Part shown: piece by piece, positions 1-10,567 of the stretch | Layout of the letters: each line of letters opens with the position of its first letter | Numbering within the stretch: position 1 is the first letter of the stretch | Origin: Methylocystis sp. | Lineage (GTDB): Bacteria; Pseudomonadota; Alphaproteobacteria; Rhizobiales; Beijerinckiaceae | Direction: 5' to 3' | DNA length: 44,899 nucleotides | Assembly: GCF_021731785.1 (NCBI RefSeq) | Contig: NZ_JAKFWS010000072.1 | Span: 1-44,899 of the forward strand | Translations under genes and position numbers: made by a program | Notes under the pieces: model-generated | Told to the model about the DNA's origin: nothing | The model's input: only the letters and a program-made list of their open reading frames with translations | The model's database searches: none

Positions 1-487
1 GACTGCCCTTCGCCGCAAGCTCGGCGGCGAAAGGTTCGATCGTGTCGAAGACGGCGTTGACCCGGCGCTCGTCGCGCCCCAGGGCGACGCTTTTCGCCAG
101 AACGTCGGCGATCACCAGCAGACGCGCATCGGAGAGGTCCTTGACCGCCAGCCGGCCGTCTGGGAGGGCCTTCTCCTCGCCGTCCGGCGTCGCCTCGACG
201 ATCAACGTCTCGTCGTCGCCGCGCGACGCGCCCGAGACGCGAATTCCGATCTTCTGGACGATTTCGTCCTCCTCGAGGGGAGAAAGTCCGAAGAGAACGG
301 CGACCCCGAAGCGATAGAGGACTGCGAATCCACTCTGGCCCGCATGGAAGGCAAGGGGCGCGGTCGAAACCAGATCAGCCCGTTCGAGCCCGTCCGTTTC
401 GATCCGCTCGCCGAGCAGCAAAGCCCGGGCCGTGAGCGCATGCGGGATCATCGCCGTCGTCGCCGGAGAATTGACTGTGTCGACCAT
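1..487 (-). CDS. RMD1/DUF155 (YagE-like) family protein, C-terminus outside window
   Basis: The reverse strand is open from an ATG at 487-485 to the window edge, giving about 162 residues. The start reads [20 protein letters not shown], followed by [16 protein letters not shown] and then [20 protein letters not shown]. This pattern, with a hydrophobic beta-rich N-terminus and an FRFG-like core, fits the RMD1/YagE (DUF155) family known from yeast sporulation proteins and many proteobacteria; the bacterial molecular role is unknown. The C-terminal membrane helices expected for the family lie outside the window. It is divergent from fdxA, about 120 bp away. The family call is from motif recognition only; the coding frame itself is clear. 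Confidence 0.75.
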   Translation of the reverse strand, partial: MVDTVNSPATTAMIPHALTARALLLGERIETDGLERADLVSTAPLAFHAGQSGFAVLYRFGVAVLFGLSPLEEDEIVQKIGIRVSGASRGDDETLIVEATPDGEEKALPDGRLAVKDLSDARLLVIADVLAKSVALGRDERRVNAVFDTIEPFAAELAAKGS

Positions 488-607
488 TTTCTGACCTTGT
501 GGCTTCGAGGCGCAATCATATCTCTAACCCGCGCATTTGTTCTGCTCGCCTTGCGTGACGCTGGCAAAAAAGCTAGCAAGCGGCGAGGTCGCGGAGAGAT
601 CACCCTT

Positions 608-946
608 ATGACTTATGTCGTCACGGAAAACTGCATCAAATGCAAGTATATGGACTGCGTCGAAGTCTGCCCGGTGGACTGCTTCTACGAAGGCGAAAAT
701 ATGCTGGTGATTCATCCGGACGAATGCATCGACTGTGGCGTCTGCGAGCCCGAGTGCCCGGCGAACGCGATAAAGCCGGATACCGAAGAAGGTCTCGAGC
801 AGTGGCTGCAGCTTAACGCGGAAATGGCGCAAAACTGGCCCAACATCACGATCAAGCGGGAACCGCCGGCCGACGCCAAGGAATGGGACGGAAAGCCGGG
901 CAAGTTCGAGCAATTCTTTTCAGCCGAGTCCGGCCAGGGGGACTGA
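608..946 (+). CDS. fdxA: 7Fe ferredoxin FdxA ([3Fe-4S][4Fe-4S])
   Basis: A 112-residue electron carrier. Cysteines at 9, 12, 17, 21, 25, 40, 43, 46 and 50 match, shifted by one, the pattern of Azotobacter ferredoxin I: C9, C17 and C50 would bind the 3Fe-4S cluster, and C21, C40, C43 and C46 the 4Fe-4S cluster. The usual acidic C-terminal extension follows. I chose the ATG at 608 because a purine-rich GGAGAGAT lies just upstream and family members start [13 protein letters not shown]; the longer open frame upstream is not needed. It is cytoplasmic. The gene next to CarD and a sigma factor is a common alphaproteobacterial neighbourhood. The redox partner cannot be told from the sequence. Confidence 0.95.
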   Translation: MTYVVTENCIKCKYMDCVEVCPVDCFYEGENMLVIHPDECIDCGVCEPECPANAIKPDTEEGLEQWLQLNAEMAQNWPNITIKREPPADAKEWDGKPGKFEQFFSAESGQGD

Positions 947-1356
947 ACAGCGCTCGGCGGCATCGCTGACGCCTAAATCGTCGCAGATGTGTTTCTACGT
1001 CGTTAATTTTTTTAAAACCTAATAAAATAAGCCATTTAGATGAATTTGTGGCCGCTGCGCCCGCGCCGTTGGCGCGCTTGCGCCTTTGATTTTTGTCCGT
1101 CAGCGTGTTATAAATCACACACTAAATGCACGCCTTGTCGAAGGCGATCCGGCGTCACAGCACCGTCTCGCGACGAATTCGAGAGCCTCTCTTTCCCAAG
1201 GGTCGGCCAGAGGCCCGGCTGCTGGGTATGCGGCGCTAGCAAGGTTTCCACATGCCGCCCTCGCGGTGTCGCGGCTTGCCGGCCGGCGGCGCGCGATTTG
1301 TCAGCGGCAGCGACCGTCCCGTCTCCACAGCGGGACAGCACAGGAGTAGCCCGCGT
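947..1356. other. Intergenic region between fdxA and the CarD gene
   Basis: About 410 bp without a convincing gene. It includes an A/T-rich patch near 1000-1035 (a T run next to AAAACCTAATAAAATAAG) that is the likely promoter zone for the CarD gene, followed by GC-rich DNA in which open frames on both strands have no recognisable content. No terminator hairpin with a T run was seen after fdxA. Confidence 0.5.
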
Positions 1357-2769
1357 ATGCCCTCCAACAAGAAAGCCGAGAAAAAGTCGTCCGCAACTGC
1401 CTCCACCGCAGCAGCGCGCGCCAAGGGCTCGGCCGCCCGATCCAAGACCCAGGCCAAGCGAGGGGCCAAAAGCGGCGCCACGAAATCCGCCGCGGCCAAG
1501 AGTTCGACTGCCAAGAAGTCGCTCGGCCGCTCCGCTTCGGCGGCCAAGTCTACTTCGGCGGCCAAGTCCGCTTCGACGGCAAAGTCCGCTTCGACGGCAA
1601 AGTCCGCTTCGGCGGCAAAGTCCGCGCGAGGCGCCGCTGCTTCGCGCGGGAAAACCAATGCAAGAACATCGGCCAAGAACATAAAAAAGATGACCTCAAA
1701 AGCGACGACGACGAAAGCCAAATCGACCGCAAAGGACAGGACCGCCAAGGCTGCGGCGCTAGCCGCGGCCACGCGCCGTCTCCCGCAGACCGGTCGCGCC
1801 CTCACCCGTGCGGTCGCCGCCAAAGCGGCGCCGAAGTCGCACGCCAAGACTGCGGTCGCGGCCAAATCCGCAGCCAAGAGCGCGACAAAACGGGCGGCGG
1901 CCGCCAAGGCCGCCAAGGCGGCGGCGGAAAAGGTTAGCTCCAAGGCGAAAACCCCGGAAATCAAGACGGTCAAGCCGATCGCCGCCAGCAAGACAGCGGC
2001 GGCCAAGCCGGTAAAAGCGGTCGCGCCGGCGATTAAACCGGTCGAGCAATCAAAGCCGGCGGCTGCTATGGCGCCGGCGGCGCCGAGGCCGGTTGAAAAA
2101 GCGACGGCGCCCGCCCCCTCGGCGCCTCCGGCGCTCGCCGAGAGCGCGCCCGTCGGGGCCGCGCGCCCAGCCGTTCCCGCCAAGGCGAAGCCCACTGCCG
2201 CTTTGAAAACCGGCTTCAAGCTCAGTGAGTTCATCGTCTACCCGGCGCATGGCGTCGGCCAGATCGTCGGCGTTGAGACGCAAGAGGTCGCAGGCTTCAG
2301 CCTCGAACTCTTTGTCGTGAGCTTCATCAAGGACAAGATGATCCTCAAAGTGCCCACAAGCAAAGTCGTCAACGTGGGGATGCGCAAGCTTGCGGATGCG
2401 GCCATCGTCGACAAGGCGTTGCAGACGTTGAGCGGCCGCGCGAGGATCAAGCGTACGATGTGGTCGCGTCGCGCCCAGGAATATGAGGCCAAGATCAACT
2501 CAGGCGATCTTGTCACGATCGCCGAAGTGGTTCGCGACCTCTATCGTTCCGATACGCAGCCGGAGCAGTCCTACTCCGAACGCCAACTCTACGAAGCCGC
2601 CCTGGATCGCATGGCGCGCGAGATCGCCGCCGTGCGCAAGCTCATCGATTCGGAATCGCTGAAGCTGATCGAATCCTTCCTCCTCAAGGGACCCCGACGC
2701 GGACCCAAGGCCGACGGGGATGTCGGCGATGACGGCGGTGAGGAAGCCGACGTCGACCGCGCGGCGTAA
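1357..2769 (+). CDS. CarD/CdnL-family transcription regulator with long Lys/Ala-rich histone-like N-terminal tail
   Basis: A 470-residue protein. Residues about 286-455 form a CarD/CdnL module: the RNA-polymerase-interacting domain starts at FKLSEFIVYPAHGVGQIVGV, followed by the helical part with LYRSDTQPEQSYSERQLYE and MAREIA. CarD proteins bind the RNAP beta subunit and stabilise open promoter complexes. About 285 residues before it are almost only Ala, Lys, Ser, Thr and Arg, like histone H1 or AlgP tails, and include five 6-residue repeats (SASAAK type). The ATG at 1357 has CAGGAG ten bases upstream; an in-frame start at 1252 lacks this. A strong terminator follows. Most alphaproteobacterial CarD proteins are about 160-200 residues, so the tail is the odd part. 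Confidence 0.9.
   Translation: MPSNKKAEKKSSATASTAAARAKGSAARSKTQAKRGAKSGATKSAAAKSSTAKKSLGRSASAAKSTSAAKSASTAKSASTAKSASAAKSARGAAASRGKTNARTSAKNIKKMTSKATTTKAKSTAKDRTAKAAALAAATRRLPQTGRALTRAVAAKAAPKSHAKTAVAAKSAAKSATKRAAAAKAAKAAAEKVSSKAKTPEIKTVKPIAASKTAAAKPVKAVAPAIKPVEQSKPAAAMAPAAPRPVEKATAPAPSAPPALAESAPVGAARPAVPAKAKPTAALKTGFKLSEFIVYPAHGVGQIVGVETQEVAGFSLELFVVSFIKDKMILKVPTSKVVNVGMRKLADAAIVDKALQTLSGRARIKRTMWSRRAQEYEAKINSGDLVTIAEVVRDLYRSDTQPEQSYSERQLYEAALDRMAREIAAVRKLIDSESLKLIESFLLKGPRRGPKADGDVGDDGGEEADVDRAA
1531..1620 (+). repeat. Five tandem 18-bp units in the CarD tail
   Basis: Five in-frame 18-bp units begin at 1531, 1549, 1567, 1585 and 1603. They encode SASAAK, STSAAK, SASTAK, SASTAK and SASAAK. 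Units 3 and 4 are identical at the DNA level, which points to recent slipped-strand duplication. Confidence 0.9.
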
Positions 2770-2780
2770 TTGGCAAATGA

Positions 2781-2811
2781 AAAACCCCGGAAGTCGTTCC
2801 GGGGTTTTCTT
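2781..2811 (+). terminator. Rho-independent terminator after the CarD gene
   Basis: A perfect 12-bp stem (AAAACCCCGGAA paired with TTCCGGGGTTTT, 2781-2792 and 2797-2808) with loop GTCG, ending in a T-rich stretch. It lies 11 bp after the CarD stop and between convergent genes, so its symmetric A/T flanks could serve both strands (rpoH stops at 2835). Confidence 0.9.
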
Positions 2812-2834
2812 GTCTCACGCGCCTGTCTTGCTTC

Positions 2835-3713
2835 TTACGCTCTTGCCTCGTCGGTCGCCGCTGTCTCCTGCATCCGCGACAAGGCGCGTCTGAGCTTCAC
2901 GAGCGCACGACTCTCAATTTGACGCACCCTCTCCTTGGAGATCCCGAGGCGGTCGCCGAGAGTCTCGAGCGTCACCAGGTTTTCCGCCAGCCGCCGTTCG
3001 CGCACGATGCGCAACTCGCGCTCGGAGAGTATGGCGAGCGCGTCCTTGAGCCAGCGCGCGCGCCGGTCCGAATCCAGCGTTTCCTCGACGACTTGGTCGG
3101 GCAGCGGCTTCTCGTCGACGAGAAAGTCCATTCGCTGCGCGGAGGCCGACGAATCATCGTCGACGAGTTGCGCGTTCAACGACACGTCGGAGCCGGAAAG
3201 ACGCGAATCCATCATCTCGACATCGGCGCGCGAGACGCCGATGGCGTTAGCGATCGTCTGATAGGTGTCCATCGCGCTCGCGCCGTGGTTTTCGCGCGCC
3301 AACCTTGCGCGCAAGCGCCGCAAGTTGAAAAAAAGCGCCTTCTGCGACGAACTCGTTCCGCCCCGCACGATCGACCAGTTGCGCAGAACATAGTCCTGGA
3401 TCGAAGCTCTGATCCACCACGTCGCGTAGGTAGAGAAGCGAACGTCTCGTTCGGGCGCAAACCGCGCGGCCGCTTCCAGAAGCCCGACATGACCTTCCTG
3501 GACAAGATCGGAGAGCGGCAATCCGTAATGTCTGAACTTTGCCGACAGCGCGATGACGAGACGCATGTGCGCTGCGGTCAACTTATGTAGCGCTTTTTGA
3601 TCGTCCCGCTCTCGCCACGCCACTGCGAGCTGCTTTTCCTCTTCTCGCTCCAGAAAGGGAGCTTCCGCGGCAGCCTTAATCAACTCGCGTCCGAGCCCAG
3701 GCATATACGCCAT
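2835..3713 (-). CDS. rpoH: RNA polymerase sigma-32 type factor (RpoH family)
   Basis: A 292-residue sigma-70 family factor. Region 2 is visible (RLVIALSAKF, LSDLVQEGHVGLLEAAARF, FSTYATWWIRASIQDYVL). The RpoH box at residues 124-132 (QKALFFNLR) marks the heat-shock group. Region 4.2 carries LETLGDRLGISKERVRQIES, the -35 binding helix-turn-helix. The family directs transcription of heat-shock or oxidative-stress genes, and alphaproteobacteria often carry two or more copies; which copy this is cannot be told. I chose the ATG at 3713 (MAYMPGLGREL) because GGAGGG lies four bases upstream; an alternative in-frame start is at 3752. Confidence 0.93.
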   Translation of the reverse strand: MAYMPGLGRELIKAAAEAPFLEREEEKQLAVAWRERDDQKALHKLTAAHMRLVIALSAKFRHYGLPLSDLVQEGHVGLLEAAARFAPERDVRFSTYATWWIRASIQDYVLRNWSIVRGGTSSSQKALFFNLRRLRARLARENHGASAMDTYQTIANAIGVSRADVEMMDSRLSGSDVSLNAQLVDDDSSASAQRMDFLVDEKPLPDQVVEETLDSDRRARWLKDALAILSERELRIVRERRLAENLVTLETLGDRLGISKERVRQIESRALVKLRRALSRMQETAATDEARA

Positions 3714-3833
3714 GACGCCCTCCATACGCGGTTGTCTCGACAATACGAGCAAATCCGCGCGCCAAGATTTTGCCTTGCAGGGATAACTGTCGAGGCGCGA
3801 CAGTTGTTCCCGAAGTGAGCAAAAACCGGAACG

Positions 3834-5357
3834 TCACTCAGTTACTATTTTGTAATGTTCGCCGGGTATGACCGCGTCGCCGGCCAGCAGCCCATTGAGA
3901 AGCATGAAGTATTCGACCGGGCGATTGGGAACCACCATCCGCGCGGCCATCGTTTCGATGGTGTCGCCGGGCGCGGCGACAGCGACCGAAATCCTTAACG
4001 GGCGGGCGTCAGTGATTTCGTCAGGCGCGAGGCGATGGAAAGATTTGATCGACTCCATGAAGCGCGCGTCAGCGTCGTCGCTCAACGTGCGGGCCGCAAA
4101 AATCAGGCGGTAGAAAAACTCGCCTGACCGAATCACCGCCAGCCGGAAGTTCCACTCGCCCGCCCGGGCGACGGCGACCACTGAAGGGAGTCCGTTGATG
4201 TCCATAGTGCGCACGGACGATGGAAGAAGGCCGTCGACCCAGCCGGAGCCGACATAGTTTTCGAGGTTCTCGTCGGAGGGCAAGCGCACGCTGTCGAGCC
4301 GCAAGGCTTCATTATCGGGTTCGCGCACGCCGAATATGGCCTCGTTGGAGTTCTCGAGAAGAAAACCCTCGGGCGCGGTGAAGGTGAAGCGCAATCGCGG
4401 ATGGGTGAACTTGCGGCCGCGAACGTAGCCTTCCATGGGATCGTCGCCGAAGGCGACGCCCTTGACGGCCTCGAGATAACCGCTTCGGTCGATGACCCCG
4501 ATCCCTGGCGCCCCGATTTCGCGCGCCGCAGCGACAGCTTTGGTGATGCGGTCGGGAGTCGAGGGATGCGTCGACATGATGTCGAACTCGAACGACTTCT
4601 TTTTTCCATAGAGCGCCGCTCGCAACTCCGTGGACCGCCCCAGCGCCGTCAGGAAGCGCGAAGCGCCAAATGGGTCGAAGCCCGCCCGCGCGATGACGCG
4701 GACGCCGGCTGCGTCGGCGTCGAGCTCCTGCTGACGGGAGAAGCTTGCGACCGAGAGCCGCTGGCTGGACCGCACCTCGTCGCCTTTTTGGCGGTTCTGA
4801 ATGACGGCGGCGGCTTGCGAGATGACCGCCGCCTCTCGCTCGCGCTCGGCGCGCAGCGCGCTGTGGCGAAGCGAAACATGGGCGATTTCGTGGGCCATCA
4901 CCGCCGCCGCCTCGGACGCATCACCGGCGAGCACCAGGAGTCCGCGGGTGACGTAAAGATTGCCGGACGGCAGCGCAAAGGCGTTGACGACAGGGGTGTT
5001 GAGGATCGTCACCTTGTAGGTCGGCTGGCCGGGCGTATCGCTGACGGCCGCCAGTTTGACGAGAATGGCGTCGAGATAACGCTCTGCGGCGGGCGCTTCA
5101 TATTCGCCGCCAAATTGGGCGACGAGTTCCTTATGTTGGACCGTGCTGCGATTATCGGTTCGCGGCGTCGCCGGCCGGGTTGGCGGCGAAGGCGCCGTAA
5201 AGAGATTTCCTTGCCGCTCCAGTTCTGCGCAGCCGCCCAGCGTCAGCGCGACGACGGCCGCAGTCAAAGAGGGCGCCGCCCGCCTAGCGAGTGACGCCGC
5301 TCTCAAAAAATTCGATCTCGGCTGGCGCAGCGATTTCGATGCGAGACCCGGTCTCAA
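3834..5357 (-). CDS. M48-family metalloprotease, putative lipoprotein
   Basis: A zinc peptidase of about 507 residues. The lipobox LGGC at residues 40-43 follows a hydrophobic stretch, so it is probably membrane-anchored in the periplasm. HEIAH at 156-160 is the HExxH zinc site, followed by an ELDAD motif (QQELDADAAG) that supplies the third ligand, as in BepA/LoiP-like enzymes that act on outer-membrane protein quality control. The C-terminal part (about 445-507, PGDTIETMAARMVVPN...) resembles a LysM-like module. The TTG at 5357 has GAGG five bases upstream, but a TTG at 5306 would give a more typical signal peptide. The 5357 start overlaps the upstream nuclease-like gene by 74 bp. Confidence 0.88.
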   Translation of the reverse strand: MRPGLASKSLRQPRSNFLRAASLARRAAPSLTAAVVALTLGGCAELERQGNLFTAPSPPTRPATPRTDNRSTVQHKELVAQFGGEYEAPAAERYLDAILVKLAAVSDTPGQPTYKVTILNTPVVNAFALPSGNLYVTRGLLVLAGDASEAAAVMAHEIAHVSLRHSALRAEREREAAVISQAAAVIQNRQKGDEVRSSQRLSVASFSRQQELDADAAGVRVIARAGFDPFGASRFLTALGRSTELRAALYGKKKSFEFDIMSTHPSTPDRITKAVAAAREIGAPGIGVIDRSGYLEAVKGVAFGDDPMEGYVRGRKFTHPRLRFTFTAPEGFLLENSNEAIFGVREPDNEALRLDSVRLPSDENLENYVGSGWVDGLLPSSVRTMDINGLPSVVAVARAGEWNFRLAVIRSGEFFYRLIFAARTLSDDADARFMESIKSFHRLAPDEITDARPLRISVAVAAPGDTIETMAARMVVPNRPVEYFMLLNGLLAGDAVIPGEHYKIVTE

Positions 5358-6141
5358 TAAGTCCTCGTACGCGGGCTCGCCGCCCGACTAGCGAGCGGGG
5401 CTCGATTCGCCCGAACATAGCCAAATTGCGCCGTGAAATCACGACGGTGAAGCTATCGCGCCATTTGTCGCCAAAATTAAGGTAGAAGGCGCGCCGCGAC
5501 TCGCCGACGGAACGGATGTCGCCGACGACGACGATCATTCCCTTGCGCCGCTGCAGCTCCTTCGCGGCGTCCGGCGTTGACACGTCGATTTGGCGAAATT
5601 CCGGCCGTGACCAGAGTCCGACGCCGGCGTTGCGCGCCAGGGCTTCGGCGGCCAAATAGGCCTTGGCGCAGGCGGCGGCGGTCGGGTCGGGGCGAAAGCG
5701 CGCGTCGCCGGCGGCGAGCAGCGCCTCCGCCACAGAGGTCAGGGGCGCCGAGGGTCCTCCCGCGGGATCGCTCGCGTAAAGCCGGGCGGGCGTCCTGCCC
5801 CAGCGGTCGGACGCCGGAGCGAAAGCGCCCACAAATACGTCGCGGCCCGGAAGCCAGGCCGCTAAACGATTACGGACGGCGGCGGGCAGCTCGCCTGCTT
5901 CCGGCGGCGGAAAGTCGAGGCCGGCGAGCGCGACGCGGCGGCCGTCGTCGAGTAGGAGTTCGAAATCCTCGTCGACCGCGGCGACAGTCCCGGGAACCGC
6001 CCCTTCAAGCGAGCATTCCCCGTTTTCCGCCGCGGCCGGAAGCGACTGGGCCCATGATGGCCAAGCCGCCGCCATAAACGCGGCGAACGCCGCTCTTTGG
6101 AGCCAAAGCAGATCGACTGCGCGAAGTTTGAATGATCGCAT
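5284..6141 (-). CDS. Secreted thermonuclease (SNase)-like domain protein
   Basis: A 285-residue protein with a signal peptide (hydrophobic stretch ending near AAWPSWAQS). An SNase-fold beta barrel follows: GTVAAVDEDFELLLDDGRRV, LAGLDFP, DRWGRTPARLYA, then AEALARNAGVGLWS, the characteristic order of staphylococcal-nuclease-like proteins. The usual catalytic Arg/Glu spacing is only partly recognisable, so nuclease activity is uncertain. About 100 C-terminal residues form a second beta-rich region (GDIRSVGESRRAFYLNFGD) that may be an OB-like fold, common in these periplasmic proteins. It lies upstream of and overlaps the M48 protease gene on the same strand, so the two are probably co-transcribed. 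Confidence 0.8.
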   Translation of the reverse strand: MRSFKLRAVDLLWLQRAAFAAFMAAAWPSWAQSLPAAAENGECSLEGAVPGTVAAVDEDFELLLDDGRRVALAGLDFPPPEAGELPAAVRNRLAAWLPGRDVFVGAFAPASDRWGRTPARLYASDPAGGPSAPLTSVAEALLAAGDARFRPDPTAAACAKAYLAAEALARNAGVGLWSRPEFRQIDVSTPDAAKELQRRKGMIVVVGDIRSVGESRRAFYLNFGDKWRDSFTVVISRRNLAMFGRIEPRSLVGRRARVRGLIETGSRIEIAAPAEIEFFESGVTR

Positions 6142-6238
6142 CGCCCAACTTTAGCCGGATGGAAGCCTATACTCCGGCATGATCTCGCACGCGTCGAATC
6201 GGGCGACGCGCTTAAGCGAAAGTCACGGCCTCCGCGAC

Positions 6239-7237
6239 ATGCTCTCACGCTACGCTCTCATTTTCGCCCTGTCCTTCTTTGCTGCGGGCGCCGCCGAGGC
6301 GTTCGACCACTATGGCGATCCGCAGCCGGAGCCCAACGCCCGCTCCGCTCAGACCTACAATGTTCCGCCGTCGGATATTTATGACGGAGCTGAGCAGCGA
6401 CCGGGGTCAGACGCGGCGATGGCGATGCGGATTGATCGGCTGGAGCGCGAACTGCGCCGATTGACCGGACAAAATGAGGAGTTGCAGCACAAGGTGCAGC
6501 TTCTGGAAGAACAATTGCGATCCGCAAAGACCGAGCCGGCGCACGCCGAAGCTGCCCCCCGCGGACCGACCAATCCGCCGGCGGCGGCGCAAACGACGCT
6601 TCCCCCCGTGGCGAGCGCGAACGCCGGCAAGCGGGGCGACGCCTTCGACCCCGCGGCGCAGCCATCGGCGCCCGGCGCACCGAGGCCGCTAGGGACGACG
6701 CCCCCGTCCGCGCCGCTCGACACCGCAACGCGGCCTTCAGGCGCAGCGACCGGCGCGCCGGTGCGCGAAGCCGGCCAGCCGCTTGATATCGCCCACGGCC
6801 GCCTTGTCGGCGACCAGCCGCCGCCGGCCGAGATCGCCGCCGCCCCCGCCATCCCTGGTCCCAAGGAGGAATATGATCAGGCCATCGCCGCGCTGCGCGC
6901 CGGCAAATATGAAGAAGCTGAGCGGACGCTCGCGATTTTTCTGTCGAAGAACGGTAAGGGCAAGCTCGCCCCCGCCGCGACGTTCAATTTAGGCGAGAGT
7001 TTTTTTCTGCGCGGCCGCCACCGCGAGGCGGCCGAGAAATATCTGGAAATCTCGACAAAGTACGGCGATTCGCAGCAGGCGCCGGAAGCGCTGTTGCGGC
7101 TTGGCCAGTCACTGAGCGCAATGGGCGCGAAGGAGCAGGCCTGCGCCTCCTATTCCGAGATCCACGTCAAATTCCCGAAAGCGGCGACGCGAATCCGCGA
7201 AGCGGCTCAACGTGAAAGCAAAAAAATCCAATGTTAG
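6239..7237 (+). CDS. cpoB: Cell division coordinator CpoB / Tol-Pal protein YbgF
   Basis: A 332-residue periplasmic protein. The signal peptide is MLSRYALIFALSFFAAGAAEA. A short coiled coil follows at about residues 50-95 (RIDRLERELRRLTGQNEELQ), the trimerisation segment of YbgF/CpoB, then a Pro/Ala-rich linker, then TPR repeats in the last 110 residues (EYDQAIAALRAGKYEEAERT, FNLGESFFLRGRHREAAEKY, PEALLRLGQSLSAMG). CpoB works with Tol-Pal and PBP1B in outer-membrane constriction. The ATG at 6239 starts exactly at the signal peptide; an in-frame start at 6179 adds 20 atypical residues. tilS and ftsH follow, the usual alphaproteobacterial order, but pal lies about 8.6 kb further on instead of directly upstream. 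Confidence 0.93.
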   Translation: MLSRYALIFALSFFAAGAAEAFDHYGDPQPEPNARSAQTYNVPPSDIYDGAEQRPGSDAAMAMRIDRLERELRRLTGQNEELQHKVQLLEEQLRSAKTEPAHAEAAPRGPTNPPAAAQTTLPPVASANAGKRGDAFDPAAQPSAPGAPRPLGTTPPSAPLDTATRPSGAATGAPVREAGQPLDIAHGRLVGDQPPPAEIAAAPAIPGPKEEYDQAIAALRAGKYEEAERTLAIFLSKNGKGKLAPAATFNLGESFFLRGRHREAAEKYLEISTKYGDSQQAPEALLRLGQSLSAMGAKEQACASYSEIHVKFPKAATRIREAAQRESKKIQC

Positions 7238-7394
7238 CAGCGCGCGGCTCGCGAAAGAGCGGACGCTGTTTTTTGGGCGCAAAGCGCGCGCTAAACTTTT
7301 GGAATCGGTCACTTCATCTGCATTTTGGCGATTGCGCCCAGCTGCAGCCTGATCTCGCCGTCGGCGCGGCGACCGGCGCCCGTCGGGCGTAGGC

Positions 7395-8414
7395 ATGCCC
7401 GGCGCCGAAGCGGAAGCTGCCATCGACGAGTCGATCGAGCGACTGCGCGAAGAGGCGCTCGCGCTCCTTGCGCCCTACCCCTCCCTGCTGCTCGCGGTTT
7501 CCGGGGGACCTGATTCGGTCGCCTTGATGCTGCTTTGCGCGCAATGGTCTTTGCGATCGTCGCGCGACATTGCGGTCGCGACCGTCGATCACCGCTTGCG
7601 CAAGGCGGCGCGCGCGGAGGCCGAAGAGGTTGGCCGCTGGGCGCATGATCTCGGCTTTGCGCATCATCTGTTGACGTGGGAAGAGGAAAAGCCGTCGACG
7701 CGCCTGCAGGAGCGCGCGCGCCAGGCGCGCTATGCGCTGCTGACGGACTGCGCCCGTCGCAATGGCGCATCGGCCATCGTTCTCGCGCATCACGCCGATG
7801 ACCAGGCCGAAACGATACTGTTTCGCTTAATGCGCGGCTCCGGAGTCGCGGGACTCGCCGGCATGGCGCCTGTCTCGCGCTGTGAAGGATTTGCGCTTCT
7901 GAGGCCGTTGCTCGGCTTTCGCAAAGCAGCGCTGGAATCGATCTGCGCGCGCGCAGGACAGTCGTTTTTTCGTGATCCGTCGAACGAAGACGAAAGCTTC
8001 GCCCGCGTCCGGCTGCGCAAGCTCGCGCCTTTCCTCGCCGCCCAGGGCTTCGGTCAGGACGCTCTTCTAAGACTCGGCGCGCGCGCGGCGCGCGCCGATG
8101 CGGCGCTGACGCATTGCGCCGCCGAGACGCTAGAGCGCGCATTGCGCAAAGATGAAGCGTCATGCGTCGAACTCGACGCCGCGACGCTGTGCGCGGCGCC
8201 CCCGGAAATTCTTCAGCGGACGCTGGCGAACGCCATCCTGCGCCTTGCGCCGGTCCCTGCGCTTCGCCTCGAACGTCTGGAGCGCGCCAGCGCACGCGTC
8301 GCGGCGGCGCTGACCGCGCGCAAATCGATGAGAATCACGCTTGCCGATGTCTCCATCGAAGCCATCGGCGGACGCGTTCGGCTGCGCCCTGCGCCGCCTC
8401 GCCGCTCAAATTAG
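7395..8414 (+). CDS. tilS: tRNA(Ile)-lysidine synthetase TilS
   Basis: A 339-residue cytoplasmic enzyme that attaches lysine to C34 of the CAU-anticodon tRNA-Ile, switching its codon from AUG to AUA. The PP-loop SGGPDS is at residues 36-41. Family segments follow: ATVDHRLR, RQARYALL, and AHHADDQAETILFRLMRGSG, the most diagnostic stretch. FFRDPSNEDESFARVRLR matches the catalytic domain end. The C-terminal domain is short, as in many alphaproteobacteria. It lies between cpoB and ftsH. No strong ribosome-binding site is visible before the ATG at 7395. Confidence 0.95.
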   Translation: MPGAEAEAAIDESIERLREEALALLAPYPSLLLAVSGGPDSVALMLLCAQWSLRSSRDIAVATVDHRLRKAARAEAEEVGRWAHDLGFAHHLLTWEEEKPSTRLQERARQARYALLTDCARRNGASAIVLAHHADDQAETILFRLMRGSGVAGLAGMAPVSRCEGFALLRPLLGFRKAALESICARAGQSFFRDPSNEDESFARVRLRKLAPFLAAQGFGQDALLRLGARAARADAALTHCAAETLERALRKDEASCVELDAATLCAAPPEILQRTLANAILRLAPVPALRLERLERASARVAAALTARKSMRITLADVSIEAIGGRVRLRPAPPRRSN

Positions 8415-8599
8415 AGTAAAGCCAATTGTCGCGGCTTTGGACGATCATATGCGAAACAGCTAAGCCGCGACACGGCGACGCCCGGATTCACGGCCCTTTC
8501 CGAGCCTTGGCAACGCCTGCCGGTGAGCCTAAATTAGACGGATGACCGGAACGCTTCGGGGGATAAGCCCGACCGAGCGGCTCCCGACAGGCTTCCCAA

Positions 8600-10513
<1,914 letters not shown>

Positions 10514-10520
10514 CGAAAGA

Positions 10521-10550
10521 AAAACCCAGCGGTCCCCCGCTGGGTTTTTT
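10521..10550 (+). terminator. Rho-independent terminator after ftsH
   Basis: A perfect 12-bp stem (AAAACCCAGCGG with CCGCTGGGTTTT, 10521-10532 and 10537-10548), loop TCCC, ending in a T run. It starts 7 bp after the ftsH stop and lies between convergent ftsH and the arsC-like gene, so it may be bidirectional. Confidence 0.92.
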
Positions 10551-10567
10551 GCATTGATCTCGACGAT

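Noticed and set aside
1531-1620. CRISPR-like array
   Set aside because: The 18-bp units are directly adjacent, in frame and coding; there are no spacers.
1236-2234. Long reverse-strand open frame opposite the CarD tail
   Set aside because: It mirrors the low-complexity Ala/Lys-coding sequence; the product is Ala/Leu-rich without domains, and the forward frame has an RBS and a real CarD domain.
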